64,000 nucleotides of DNA, taken from the NCBI GenBank assembly GCA_029204225.1, contig CM055098.1, positions 13,233,815 through 13,297,814 of the forward strand, in the 5' to 3' direction. Each line of letters opens with the position of its first letter. The stretch's first letter is position 1. Positions 23,455 to 35,354 of the stretch are shown here, one piece after another. Source of the stretch: Diphasiastrum complanatum. Its lineage: Eukaryota > Streptophyta > Lycopodiopsida > Lycopodiales > Lycopodiaceae. The notes under the pieces were generated by a model. The model saw only the letters and a program-made list of their open reading frames with translations. It did no database searches and was not told the DNA's origin. The translations under genes and the position numbers were made by a program.

Positions 23455-24085
23455 GATCACAATGGCAACAAGTGTAAATCAACAGCCTCCGCGAGTGGCG
23501 AAGAGGATTCCAGTATGATGGGGACTCAGACCCAGTTCGTTTCCTTCGAGACTTTGGCAATGCTTATAAGTTCTATGGAGACAGTTCATACACTGGAAAG
23601 TTAAGATTGTTCGTGATGGTTCTACAAGGCAATGCGAAAGAGTGGTACTTAAATCTAGACATCCCGAATATCGAGTCATGGAAAACCATAGAAAAAACTC
23701 TCACCACAAGATTTAAACCCTCCAAGCTCACTCAAAGCCCATTCATTCAATTGACTCAGATCAAAATGAGGAGCAAAGAGTCGGTCTGAAGGTAGAGTGT
23801 GTTGGCGATTAAATCACTGAAAAAATGGCCATTAAATTATTCCTCGTTGGGTTACTCAAGGCCACTAGTAGAGAATTGAAACCCAGAGACTCTTCCAAAG
23901 TCTTATTATCCAAAGCTGATTGCTCCCCATCCAACACAATAGCCTTTGGTAGAGAGTCAACATATTGCTACATCGTCTATCACCCAAGTTGATTATGACT
24001 ACATAGACCCAACGATGTATAATGTAGAAAATATGAATGTGTCTGCTCATCAAGTTGATCCATTTGCAAATTACCAAAATTAGTA
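23455..24085 (+). pseudogene. Ty3/gypsy gag fragment
   Basis: Plus-strand frames read DPVRFLRDFGNAYKFYGDSS, LFVMVLQGNAKEWYLNL and IESWKTIEKTLTTRFKPSKL, the pattern of the retrotransposon gag domain (PF03732 type) with its L-x-G-x-A-x-x-W core. An ATG at 23,464 opens a different frame that stops after 18 codons, so a frameshift near 23,490-23,515 separates it from the gag frame. A stop follows at 23,790. Beyond it only weak linker-like coding is visible (for example YNVENMNVSAHQVDPFANYQ near 24,020-24,080). No protease, RT or integrase follows, so this is an isolated 5' piece. Confidence 0.7.
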
Positions 24086-25639
24086 GTATCAGATGTGTCT
24101 AGGCTCGTCTAGTGTTACTGATTCTTTTGTCATCTACGGATACATAGTTGCTTTTGATCCAAATAGAGTGAGTTACTTCCTATCTAGCAACCATGTAAGG
24201 TCTATCTCAAACACCATCCATAGATAAGATCGAGAATGTACCACCTCAGATCTGTGTCTTTGTTACGTCTCTATGAACAAGGAATTGATATCATACCCTG
24301 GAGCCAAGTTTTGAGCTACCGCTAGTTTTGTGTCTAGAAGACAACCAGTATTCTTTTTTATTTGAGTGAAAAGTAATCCAAGACATATTTGTCTTATTTC
24401 ATGCTTCATAAATGTTACACATTATGACTTTGGTTTTTCTTTTGTAACACTTAGCTATGACCTTGTGCCAAGTTCAATACTGCATTGCAAGAGTTTGGTG
24501 TCATGCAATTCCTTCTATAGAGTTATTTGTTTTAATTTTTTATTTTTTTTCTCTTATTTCAAATTTATCTTGTCAACTATGTCGTTTGTTGCTGCTTGTT
24601 TGTTTGTTCTATTGTCGTATGGTTTGGTGTGTTTTCTTTTACAGCAAAACTATAGGTGATATTTCATCGATAATTCTATTTCGGTCCAACCTCTACAATT
24701 GTAGTATCACAAGGATTGTCATTTGTATCCACTTCAATAGCTTACACAAATGACTACAACATCACTCAACCAGGAAAAAAAGTAGTCCATGCACTTCATC
24801 GACAACGGTTCTATTTCAAAACAAATGGAACACATTATAGGGCTGCATTAGTGATCCGGCAAAAGATCCATCTTCCCAACAAGATGGAATATTCATGACA
24901 ATACCGCCACCGCCATCATCAACAAGCAGTTGGTTTTACGTAAGCGATACAATATTCACGTTTTTCCAATTGCCTCACCATGGCCATCACATCATCAATA
25001 AAGTGGTAGCTTGTACCAGTGAAGGGCTCTCAAGTCATATCATAGGGTACTGTTATGTGCAAATCAACACCAACAAGAAGGCCACAAAAAGCACAATCCA
25101 TCAACAAGCGACATCCCATAGGCCTACGTAAATCTCAAGTCAATCAGAGATTGAAGCTATGAGCGCACAACCTCAATGACAAAGCTATTTTCAAAGGCGA
25201 GCAATGATGATTCCGTGGAGAATTGTACAAAGAACATAGGTTATATTATAGACAGATATGGAAATTCACACAAGACCCGTCTCATTCCTTTTTTCCATCC
25301 ATTCATTCCCTCATGTTCCACCATGTAATAAATCTTGCAGCTTCAGCTCAGTTCTCCCATCCTTGTCTCAAGTCTTAATTTCTCCTCAATGGATCAATCT
25401 GCATTGCTCTAGTTTATCAACTACAGTACTTCGTAAAACAGACATATCTACGACATCTACAGCATGCCATTGATAAAGTTTGCGACGCTTGAAGCAACAA
25501 ACTCAAGTATGTTAGAGGTTCTCAACGATGATAATGAGCCGTCTTAAATCCCAAAAAAAAAAATCGACACGTTAACAGCTTGTTGATCATTCAAAAAACA
25601 AAACAAAAAACGAGGCCATCTATACTTGAGTAGCTCTCC
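24086..25639. other. Unrecognised spacer
   Basis: The open frames here (for example 24,366-24,753) are hydrophobic by virtue of T-richness and show no domain. No repeat or element end was identified. Confidence 0.45.
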
Positions 25640-26050
25640 CATCTCTCAAAGATACTGATGATGATCTGTCTTTTCTACATCCCATGTAAGCTCAACTTCC
25701 CATGCTTGATGTTGCCAACTCTGATTTGACTAGTCTATAGGCCTCCCACCAAGGTGCCTATCTCCCCACACATGATGCACTAGCTGAAGAACATCCACTA
25801 TGCATACAAACGTATCATACCTGAGCAACTGCATCATCTCCTTGAGTGCCACCCCAATGGACTCGTCATCCACATACTATACTGACCTGATGTCTGCCAT
25901 CCTAGTCACCATCCTCCAATCCGAGCCGATCGTTGAAGCACCACCTATTTCTCCTAGCTCCTAGCAGTGTCGCTTGCTCTCCTAAGCTATGTGCCACCCG
26001 ACACCATGCCAACGAAAGCTCATCCATGAGTCGTCGCTCACAAAATCTCA
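25640..26050 (-). pseudogene. Unrecognised minus-strand coding remnant
   Basis: Minus-strand reading gives protein-like text: MADIRSV, then VDDESIGVALKEMMQLLRYD, then in another frame VDVLQLVHHVWGDRHLGGRP and WQHQAWEVELTWDVEKTDHH. A stop and at least one frameshift break it. I do not recognise the family. It lies just outside the proposed left end of the large CACTA element. Confidence 0.35.
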
Positions 26051-26107
26051 AGACTATTGTCTGTCTAATCGTACTGAGGTATATGGATATGAGTGAATTC
26101 CTCTAGG

Positions 26108-26600
26108 CTTCACAACAGCACCCGCCACGATTTGCGACGTGAATCGCGAGTTTAATTTCTTTTTAATTCGTCGTGGACGTCGAAAAAACAAGTTGCTATA
26201 AGGTCGGTCATCAGAATCCGACCTCCTTAAAATGCGTCGCAATCTGAAACACATAAGTTGCCAAAATCCGGAGCGACACTTCCTGGTCGATGGAAATGAA
26301 TCCGATGTGGACATCAGATTGCGACGTGCAAAGACGTCTCTTGCGATCCGACGTGGACGCATTGTGACGTCCAAAAGAGCCGTCGGATTTTGACGTCTAT
26401 AAATCCAAAATGATCCATTAAATTGTCCGACCAGATATCCGACGTGTACTTGAATGTCAGAATCCGATGTCCCAAATACATGTCGAAAGTTTGTTAACAG
26501 AATGATAAAAAATAAGGTCCGCTGACGTCTATCTGCCGCCATGTATCCGACACATTTGGATGTCAGATTCCGACGTCCCAAATTAGGTTAAAAAAATAAA
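26108..26600. repeat. GACGT-rich field, proposed left CACTA subterminal region
   Basis: Short words GACGT, CGACG and TCCGAC are repeated some 25 times in both orientations within ~490 bp, against AT-rich surroundings. Dense short repeats of this kind are typical of the subterminal regions of CACTA transposons, where the second protein binds. CACAACAGCAC at about 26,117 resembles the complement of the proposed right terminus (CACAACAACAA). The right-hand field uses a different word (GCGTGGC), which weakens the pairing. Confidence 0.45.
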
Positions 26601-26758
26601 AAAATGCGTAAAAAATAACACGCGCATTTTTATCGGGCTGTTCTTGGAATTGGGTTCTTGGAAAAGCTATGTTGCATTTGTGAAAGTACTATACTTTAGG
26701 ACCATAAATGCATCTACAAAAGATCCACAAGAGTGATTGGATGCTTGCTTAAAAATCT

Positions 26759-29700
26759 ATAAAAAAACTAGACACAAAAAAGTTGATCTAGATTGGCAAT
26801 TTGACAAACAACAAGCATTAACAATCAAAAGCATTGATCAACATTGAAATACGAGCCCACACGTGTGTACTACAGTCTGTGATACGGCCTTCAATTTGAG
26901 AAACAAGTAGAAATTGATTTGGTTTCATTTGGATCACAAAAACTCAATATACATGGTGAACTAGCTTGAGATTGCCAATGAGCTCCAAAATTTTTCTCCT
27001 TAAATCTAGAATTTAGGTCCTATAAACTAGGAATCACTACCAAAATGACATGACCAACCCTATGGACTTGACATAGCCTACATTAGGAGTGGATTTCCAT
27101 GTGGCATCTTGGCCTCACATGTGTGGAATCCACTTATGTACAAAATTTACACTATACTACATGGTTTTTGATCAAACTAGATTTGCCAATTTTTGGCAAT
27201 TCTTCACACTCCTCCTCAAATTTATCTTGATCTATTTACAACTCTCTTTCTAGATGAATGAATGCTTTTAGAAGTGTCTAAAAAATCCAGCTACAAACAA
27301 GGAACTTTTGAGACTCCAATAGAGAATGATGTCCATGAAGGATCTTTCACCACCTCTTAAAGGATCCCTTACAAGATGTTCCACAAATGTGTCTATATAC
27401 ATGTAGCACACTTCAAAAACTATACGTCATGCCAAGCCATGGGTTCCAAGTTATTTTGTGCACTTGAAGATACATCAATAAAACTATTAAGTGCATACAT
27501 AATGTTGCCAAAGACAATTTGCCTTGCTTGATCCATATGATTGAGCCTAGATGGCTCCATCTTGATACTCATGGTTCTTCTTGGAGTCCTCGGGTTTTGA
27601 GCTTTCTCCTCCACTTGACTTGACTCCAAACCATCAATGAATTGAATAAGGTGTTGATCCAAAGGTGCTTCCTCAAGTTTACAAATCTTCCACTCTTGAA
27701 AGATCACATTTCCACCATTGACAAATTCTTTGGTTGAAAACAAGTAGATTCTACAATCTCTACTTGAAGAGCAAAACACTACCATTATTCCTATCATTGA
27801 AATAGCATAATCTTTGGTCCTAACATTGGAATGATCATGCACAAAGCATGTGGACACAAAGATTTCCAAATCAAATGATGTTTCATCTTTTATGACTCTA
27901 TTCAAACTATTACAAAAATAGTCATCCAATGAAATTGTTTTATCAACAACAAATGTAGATTTCAAAGCATCCCATTTCATTGTCATACAAAGTAATAAAC
28001 ACCATGAACCTTAAAGTTAAGAAACAAGTCACCTCATGTCTACTACTACTTTCCAAAAAGTATTCAAAGATAGTAGACTCTCCAATGCTCACCACCCTTG
28101 CAAGATGTACACTTGAATGGACAATTTGCATGCAATTTGATGACTCAGCCATTGTCATTGAGGACTCCCTTGGAACTCTCATGCCTTGAGGATGATCCTC
28201 AATATCTTCCTCCTTTTGATGCTCCTCCTCAATGCAAGCAAGATCACACTTTGCCAAGATCTCCTCTTGAGTGATCTCCTCCTTTGCCAAGCTCATTCTT
28301 TCAAAAGCAACACTAGCTTCCAACTTAAACAATCTTCCATGTTTAAATCCCTTTGCAATGCAAACATCATTATTCAAGATGAAGCAAACACCATGCTTAA
28401 AGTGGACATTCAAACCACTTTCTAAGAGTAGACCAACACTAAGCATATTCTTGGTGATTGATGGTACATAAAAGACATTTTCTAGATCCATGCATTTTGA
28501 GGATTCTAGACATAAAGAGATGGTGCCAACACCATCTATCCTACACTCTTCATCATTTGTAGTAAAGACAAACTTTTTAGCATCATTGAAATAGTGTAAG
28601 GTTGAGAAAAGTTCCTTTTCACAAGACATGTGGGAGCTAGCCCCACTGTCGATCCACCAATTGTCTCTTGAATTGCTATTGCTTGTTGGCGAGGATGTAG
28701 ATGCCATCAAGAATACATCTACTTCATCCTCCTCCTCCTCCTTTGCAAGGTTTCCTTGTTTGTCCTCCTCTACTTGTGCTCTTAGCCTCTTGTAGCATTC
28801 AGATGCATAATGTCCCTTCTTTCCACAAAAGAAGCATTTTTGCTTTGACTTGTCCTTTGAGCTTGATGCATCATCCTCTTCTTTAGCCTCCTTTGGATGC
28901 TTCTTCTTTCCATTGGTCTTCTTTTTGCCCTTGAATGAGAAATTGGCTTTCTCATCACCATCCTGCAAAGACAAGGAACTCATCCTAGATTTTGCATGGA
29001 GCATCCTACACTCTTCAACCACTAATACACTGTGAAGTTTTTCTATAGTTGGCAAAGTGTCTTGGATGGCAAAACTTTGGACCAAATTTGCAAAGTCATC
29101 TCCTAGACCATTAAGGACAATTTGTACAAGCTCTCCATCATGAATCTTCTCTCCAATGGAAGCCAACTCCCTATTTAGAGACTTGATTCTAAGTACATAA
29201 CCTTGTGCACTCTCCTCACTTCTCCTCATGCTTTGCAAAATCTGATTTCTAAGCATAAGAACTTTAGAAGTGTTGCTAGATTCATAGATTGACTTTAAAG
29301 ACTCTCAAGCCTCTTTAGCACTAGTACAAGCTGATACTTCTCTCAACAAATCATTGTTCACATTCATCTTCACACAATGAAGTGCAAGCCTAGATCTCTT
29401 CTTGTATCTAGCTAACTCTTGTGCACCTAGAGGTTAATCTTCATCTTCAATCAAGAACTCGTGAAGGTCTTGGAGCACCAAGAGTGACTCCATCCTAACC
29501 TTCCAAATAGCCTAATTTGTAGAATTCAACCTCTCACTAGCTTCTAGAAGGTATGCTCCAACAGAACCCATCTTACTAGTGACTTCTACAAACAAGAAAT
29601 AGATTTGATTGCCTTGAAACTCACAAAGGTCTCACACTTGTAGTGTTTCACTCAAATTTGATTTCTAATCCAACAAATGAACTTATAATCACAGTTTTAT

Positions 29701-30205
29701 CACTCCCTCGCAAAGTTGGAATGAAGATAAGATGAAGTGAAAACTACTTTCAAACGAATCTTGCCAAGAAATGGATTTGATTGTCTCTAGAAACTCACTA
29801 AGGTCTCTCTCTTGTAGTTTTTCACTCAAATTAGATTTCTAATCCAACAAATGGACTTATAATCTCAGTTCTAGCACTCCCTCACAAAGTTGGAATGAAG
29901 ATAAGATGATGTGAAATCTACTTACAATCAAATCTTGTCAATTTTGGCTATTTTTGGACAATAACATGACTAAATCTCCCTCACACTTTTTGATGTACTT
30001 TCAAGACCTGTAAAACAAGACACAAAAAAGTTGATCTAGATTGGCAATTTGAAAACAACAAGCATTAACAATCAAAAGCATTGATCAACATTGAAATCCA
30101 AGCCTAAACATGTGTACTACAGGCTGTGGTATGGCCTTAACCTTAGAAACAAGTAGAAATTGATTTGGTCTCATTTGGATCACAAAAACTCAACGTACAT
30201 AGTGA
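26759..30205 (-). mobile_element. Copia element C3 (minus, deleted)
   Basis: Minus-strand copia element. The polypurine tract (complement of CTCCTCCTCAAATTT at 27,209-27,223) borders an LTR-like start TGTGAAGAATTGCC at 27,208. A ~195-bp block at 26,759-26,960 recurs at 30,009-30,205 in the same orientation and probably marks the outer LTR or leader ends. Between gag start (29,571) and the PPT, the RT is almost wholly missing: the frame after an integrase-tail piece ends at 27,420 and a few RT-end residues follow at 27,290-27,410. A ~165-bp leader block is tandemly duplicated (29,590-29,755 and 29,760-29,930). No standard PBS was found. Confidence 0.7.
27420..29571 (-). pseudogene. C3 gag-protease with atypical integrase-region replacement
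   Basis: Starts at ATG 29,571, broken early by stops, then open from 29,256. Gag reads LRNQILQSMRRSEESAQGYV. The zinc knuckle CFFCGKKGHYASEC lies near 28,800-28,845 and protease WWIDSGASSHM near 28,630-28,665, with the following YVPSITKNMLSVG block near 28,440. At the point where copia elements carry the HHCC and DDE integrase, the frame instead continues with an acidic piece (EEEHQKEEDIEDHPQG) and about 150 residues with no integrase motif, including DKTISLDDYFCNSLNRVIKD. Copia-like text returns only at CRIYLFSTKEFVNGGNVIFQ (~27,745-27,700), the integrase tail. A frameshift occurs near 27,960. The replacement could be a captured host segment or a very diverged linker after deletion. Confidence 0.75.
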
Positions 30206-30630
30206 AAACACAATGCACATATAAAAGCAATGGCAATATAGCATGATCATTTGCAATAATAATAATTTCATAATATCAACCAATGTATTACAGAATTGGT
30301 GTTTTAATGTCGCATGAGTCTTTCTAGATCTAACATCAACTAAAACTTATAGACCTAGTCTACTCGTCGCCGTCGTGATGTCCAGTCTGCATGAACACAA
30401 GCAAACAAACTACATTAATATTTAATGCTTGATCGTATTAAATTTAATACAATTACGTCGGAATACAAGCCACATTAGTATGAATACAAAAACTAGTACT
30501 TACATTTGGAGGATGACCCTCGCTCTTCAGTTTGTCGACCAATGCGTTGTATGATTTCCTGAAGGCAAATTCGTACTTCTCCTTAGTTGGCAGATGTCCA
30601 TAGTCCGCCAACTATCCATGCATTCAATTT

Positions 30631-31365
30631 TGTTGAATTTCACACGTGGACTGTCCACTACATGTACTTGTGATCTCCTAAGGTGTGTAGATGCACCAAG
30701 ATCAAGACTAGATTGAGATTCAAAATCAATCTTAGATTCTATGGCAAAAACACACTACTACATGCATTCAATCACTTCCAACTCTCACTCACACGTGTGA
30801 GAAGTATTCAAAAAATAATCTAAGTAAAAACAAGCTGCTCTTCTCGGGTAGAGAGAGAAAATGCATCATGAGCTCTCGGGTAGAGAGAGAAAGCTAGAAA
30901 TCCAATAACTCACAAAATCCATGAAATCACCAAATCAATTGAATTCAAAATGAGGAGTACAATGATACTAGTAGGTCCACGAGCTACCACTATGCTTAAC
31001 TATGATTGGACCATATTTTGTCACCTCTTGATCCTATTGGATCATTGATCCATGCACCTCTTAATTCTATTGGACTATATTCAAGCACACCTCAATTTCC
31101 TATTGGACCTCACAAGGTTCCACCTCTAAATCCTATTGGACCTCTTGGAATTCATCAAACAAAAGCTTTACACTTGTCTACACTCTAATTGGAACGTGTT
31201 TAGCCTCTTACTCTATTTTGGCTCAATAGTGGCATTACAAGTGGAAATGCATAATTTGCCATCTATGCCAAATTTATTCCTATCAACATCCTACACCTAG
31301 ATGCTTGATGTAAAAAACATAAGACCCCTATATCTAACATAGATAATCTTTTTCAATTCTTCACA
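30631..31365 (-). repeat. C4 3' LTR
   Basis: 735 bp, minus strand TGTGAAGAATTG to TTCAACA. It carries the G-box palindrome CTCACACGTGTGAG at 30,788-30,801. It has a 10-bp word absent from the partner LTR. Confidence 0.92.
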
Positions 31366-31383
31366 CTCCTCCTAAAAAATTAT

Positions 31384-32154
31384 CTATGAAGATTTGAGCA
31401 TTGATCTTGATATAACTCCAAGATTAGATCTATGCTTGATGAAAGCACTTTTGCTCAAAGGCTTGGTGAGTAGATCGGCAATACAAGAGGACGAGTTGAC
31501 ATGCTCCAAATAGATTTCTCCTCCAATAAGCTTTTCTCTCACAAGATGGTGTGCCACTTCTATGTGCTTGCTTCTTGCATGAAATATGGGATTATTGGCA
31601 AGAGCTTGGGCCGAGATGTTATCACACTTGATCATTGGTAGATCATCCTCCTTGATGCACTTTAGCTCCATTAATAACCTCTTGATCCAAAGCACTTCTT
31701 TGGTAGTTGTAGTGAGTGCTTTGTACTCGGCCTGACATGAAGAGAGAGATATAGTATCTTGCTTTTTGGAAAGCCAAGATATTAGATTGCCTCCAAAAAA
31801 GATAGTGTATGCACTAATAGACTTTCGATCCATCTTGTCACTTGCAAAGTCCGAATCCGAGTAGCCAATAATGGATAGATCTTCACTTTTATAGAGTAGA
31901 CCATAATCACAAGATGAAGATACATATCTTAGAATCCTCTTGGCCATCTTCCAATTATGGATCTTAGGATCTTGCATAAATTGACTCAATTTGTGCACAC
32001 AAAAACTTAGATTGGGCCTAGTAGTGGTAAGCCAAATCAAGGAGCCTACAAGACTCCTAAAAAGTGTGATGTCCTCAAAGGATCTTTCATCACCTTTATT
32101 AGGATCTTTTACAATTTGCTCCATTGGAGTATCTATGCTCTTAGAATTTTCCAT
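31384..32154 (-). pseudogene. C4 RT end and RNase H frame
   Basis: Open frame continuing the C4 polyprotein after a frameshift. It covers the end of the RT region (SLVGSLIWLTTTRPNLSFCV) and RNase H, with [35 protein letters not shown] and KHIEVAHHLVREK, and finishes at a stop at 31,384 just before the polypurine tract. The catalytic Asp/Glu pattern of copia RNase H looks intact. It overlaps the preceding RT frame by about 20 bp in a different phase. The break is best explained by loss of one base in an A run near 32,165. Confidence 0.85.
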
Positions 32155-32864
32155 ATGGAATTTTTCAACATAGAGTGAGCATATCTAGATTGGCATATAA
32201 AGACATGATTTTCATGAAAATCAATTTCTAGGCCTAGGATGTAATGCATCTCTCCTAGATCTTGCATTTTAAACTCACATCCAAGTGCTAGTTTGGTTTC
32301 ATCAACTAGCTTGATACAACTTCCACAAAGAATAATGTCATCAACATAAATTAGAAGAATGACAATATTGCTATCAACAAACTTTAGATACATGGAAGGA
32401 TCATAGTCACTAAGAGTAAATCCTAGTGAGATAAGAAAAGAGTTAAGTCTTGAATACCATGATCTTGGTGCTTGCTTGAGTCCATAAAGACTTTTGAAGA
32501 GCAAGCACACTTTGGACTCATCCTTGATGAATCCTTGAGGTTGTTCCATATAGATCTCCTCCTCAAGATAACCATTTAGAAAAGCATTGGATACATCTAA
32601 TTGGAACAGCTTCCACTTGAAAAAACAAGCAAGAGAAATAAGAATTCTTATTGTCACCGTCTTTGCAACGGGTGCAAAGGTCTCCTCATAATCAAGACCA
32701 TGGATTTGAGCAAATCCTTTGGCACATAATCTTGCTTTATGCTTGTTGATGCTGCCATCATGATTGAACTTGATCCAAAATACCCACTTGCAACCAATCA
32801 CATGCTTGTTGGATGGAGGATCCACAAGCTCCCAAGTATTGTTGGTGATCAATGCATCATACTC
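32133..32864 (-). pseudogene. C4 reverse transcriptase frame
   Basis: Continues in the same frame as the upstream gag-integrase reading after a single TAA at 32,865-32,867. It holds the RT entry NNTWELVDPPSNKHVIGCKW, the FQLDVSNAFLNGYLEEEIYM block, LYGLKQAPRSW, and the catalytic YVDD at 32,337-32,348. All expected RT motifs are present and intact. The frame is lost near 32,165 (frameshift into the RNase H frame). Confidence 0.88.
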
Positions 32865-35354
32865 TTACTTCATGGCATCATACCACTCCTTGGTATTCAG
32901 TGCCTCTTGTACATTCTTTGGCTCTTCATGAGAGACATAAAAAACATAATTAGTGGAATCAAGATCCACTTGTTTGCCTTTGTCATCATATGAGAGCCTC
33001 TTAGGCTCGGATCTATCTCTCATGGATCTTCTTGGTGAGAAAATCCGAGGAGAACCTTCTTCAAATCTCGACCTCATCACATCATGATTGTCTTCAAGAT
33101 CAATAATTGATGATGCATCCATAGATTTCTTGATCTCGGCCTCTTCAAAAGATGAGTGTTGATCTTCATGAAAGACAACATCTCTACTTTCAATAACTTG
33201 AGAAGTAGAGAGTATAAAGACTCTATAGGCCTTCTTGGTGGATGAGTATCCAACCATGATCCCTTTGCATGCACTAGGATCTTCCTTCTTCCTTGTTTCC
33301 AAGGGAATATGGACAAAACATAAGCATCCAAAAACTCTAAGGTGATCAACCTTAGGCTTCTTCAAAAATAAGGTTTCATATGGTGACTTTCCTCCAAGAG
33401 CTATATGTGGGAGCCTATTGCAAAGATAATTTGCACAATTAATGGCTTCTCCCCAAAAATCTTTGGGCAAAGATTCCTCAATTCTCATAGATTTTGCACA
33501 TTCACATAGAGATCTATTCTTTCTCTCGGCCACTCCATTTTGAGATGGAGAGTAGGCACAAGAAAACTCTCTTTTAATGCCTTCACGCTCACAAAAATCT
33601 TGAAATTTATTGGAGATATATTCACCACCTCCATCACTTCTAAGAGCTTTAATCTTGAATGAGAATTGCTTCTCTACATAAGCTTTGAAAATAAGGAAAT
33701 GATCAAACACCATAGATTTTGAAGCAAGAAGATATATCCAAGTGAATCTTGTGTAATCATCAATGAAAGTAACAAAACAAGTGGCTCCTCCCTTGCTTGT
33801 AGTTGATGAAAAATGCACATCCGAGTGGATTAACTCCAAAGGATGCTTGCTTTTGATAGAAGATCTTGTAAATGGCTTTTTGTGAGATTTAGCAATAGCA
33901 CAAGCCTCACAAGGCATGATCTTCTTGGAGAATGACTTTGGCAAGCCAATAGCTTTGGATTCTTTGATCATAGAGAGCATGGATTTGTAGTTGGGATGTC
34001 CCAACCTCCTATGCCATAATTCCTCCATAGAGAGCTTGTTCACAAGAGCAACATTACAAGCATTCACATACTCATTTGGATCTAGATTATAGATGCCACC
34101 AAATCTAGATCCTAATGCAAGTATCTCATCATTCTTCTTGATAGTGCAAGTATCAACATTGAATTTTACATCAAGGCCATTATCAAGCAATTGGCCAACA
34201 CTAATAAGATTCTTGGTAAGATTAGGTACATAAAGAACTCTAGAGAGAGAAAGAACTTTAGAGGATGCAAGCTTCAAGGGAATGTTCCCTATGCCTTCAA
34301 TAGGACATTCAAAATCATTTGCAGTGTATATTGATTTCTTGACTCCATCATAAGGTGCAATAGAAGAGAAATAGTCCTTGGAGCTACACATATGTGAAGA
34401 GGCTCCACTATCAATATACCATAGGCCGTCCTTCTTGAAAGGAGTAGATGAGAAACTAGAGACCATAAGAGATCCCTCTCCATCACTTGCAATAGTGTCT
34501 TCCTTCTCATTGGTAATATTGGCTTGCTTGAGTTGATTCTTCTTTTTGAAGCAATTGGTGGCATAATGACCTTTCTTGCCACAATAAAAGCACTTGATCT
34601 TCTTCTTCTTGAGCTTGGATGATAAAGCATTAGAGGAATCATCTTCCTCCTCATCTTTGTCTTTGAATTTGACTTTGTCCTTGCTTGAGGATTGTTGATG
34701 TTGGTTCTTGCTCCTCCCTTTGTGCTTATCCTTGTCAAAGAGAGCTTTGCCATCATTATGAGTGAGAGAAAGCTTGTCCATCCTCAAGAGCTTGTACTCC
34801 TGTCTTGATTCTTCTGAAATTAGCACACTTTGGAGAGCTAATTCCTTAATGGCATAGGATTGGACAAGGTTATCAAATTCACTTCTCAAGCCATTGAGAA
34901 TGACTTGAACTAGCTCATTTTGATTGATGGAATCACCAATGCAAGCAAGCTCTCTATGAATATCTTTTACTCTCAAAACATAACTAGATGCACTCTCATC
35001 ACTCTTTTGACTACTTTGAAAGATTCGATTCCTAAGAGTGAGAAGCCTAGAGGTATTCTTAGCCTCATAGATAGTCTTCAGACAATCCCAAGCTTCTTTG
35101 GCTGTTGTACAAGTACCTATCTCCCTCAATATCTCATTAGAGACATTCATCTTAATGTAGTGGAGAGCCATCCTAGATCTCTTTTTGTATTTTTGAACCT
35201 CTTGAAGAACTTGTGGTTCTTCTTCAAGGCCAAGAACTATGTCCATCACGTCTTGAAGGATCAAGATGGACTCCATCCTCATTTTCCAAATTGAATAATT
35301 TGAAGTGGTCAATCTTTCACTTGCTTCCAACAAGGATGAACCCATTGAAGACAT
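32865..35354 (-). CDS. C4 gag-protease-integrase frame
   Basis: Long open frame. An upstream ATG at 35,408 exists, but the copia gag start is more likely at 35,354, where MSSMGSSLLEASERLTTSNY matches the family's usual opening. Gag is followed by zinc knuckle CFYCGKKGHYATNC (34,551-34,596), protease WYIDSGASSHM (34,388-34,422), pre-integrase with HRRLGH and C-x2-C, and the integrase core with HSDVHFSS, LRSDGGGEY and SPSQNGVAERKNR. It ends with the VFGC and YRVFILSTSQVIESRDVVFH tail. The reading stops at TAA 32,865-32,867, where relatives continue into RT, so this is a nonsense change and not a normal end. The product would be a gag-PR-IN truncation. Confidence 0.9.
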   Translation of the reverse strand: MSSMGSSLLEASERLTTSNYSIWKMRMESILILQDVMDIVLGLEEEPQVLQEVQKYKKRSRMALHYIKMNVSNEILREIGTCTTAKEAWDCLKTIYEAKNTSRLLTLRNRIFQSSQKSDESASSYVLRVKDIHRELACIGDSINQNELVQVILNGLRSEFDNLVQSYAIKELALQSVLISEESRQEYKLLRMDKLSLTHNDGKALFDKDKHKGRSKNQHQQSSSKDKVKFKDKDEEEDDSSNALSSKLKKKKIKCFYCGKKGHYATNCFKKKNQLKQANITNEKEDTIASDGEGSLMVSSFSSTPFKKDGLWYIDSGASSHMCSSKDYFSSIAPYDGVKKSIYTANDFECPIEGIGNIPLKLASSKVLSLSRVLYVPNLTKNLISVGQLLDNGLDVKFNVDTCTIKKNDEILALGSRFGGIYNLDPNEYVNACNVALVNKLSMEELWHRRLGHPNYKSMLSMIKESKAIGLPKSFSKKIMPCEACAIAKSHKKPFTRSSIKSKHPLELIHSDVHFSSTTSKGGATCFVTFIDDYTRFTWIYLLASKSMVFDHFLIFKAYVEKQFSFKIKALRSDGGGEYISNKFQDFCEREGIKREFSCAYSPSQNGVAERKNRSLCECAKSMRIEESLPKDFWGEAINCANYLCNRLPHIALGGKSPYETLFLKKPKVDHLRVFGCLCFVHIPLETRKKEDPSACKGIMVGYSSTKKAYRVFILSTSQVIESRDVVFHEDQHSSFEEAEIKKSMDASSIIDLEDNHDVMRSRFEEGSPRIFSPRRSMRDRSEPKRLSYDDKGKQVDLDSTNYVFYVSHEEPKNVQEALNTKEWYDAMK

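Noticed and set aside
24366-24753. Hydrophobic frames suggesting a membrane protein
   Set aside because: T-rich DNA gives Phe/Leu/Ser-rich readings in more than one frame; no start context or conserved motif.
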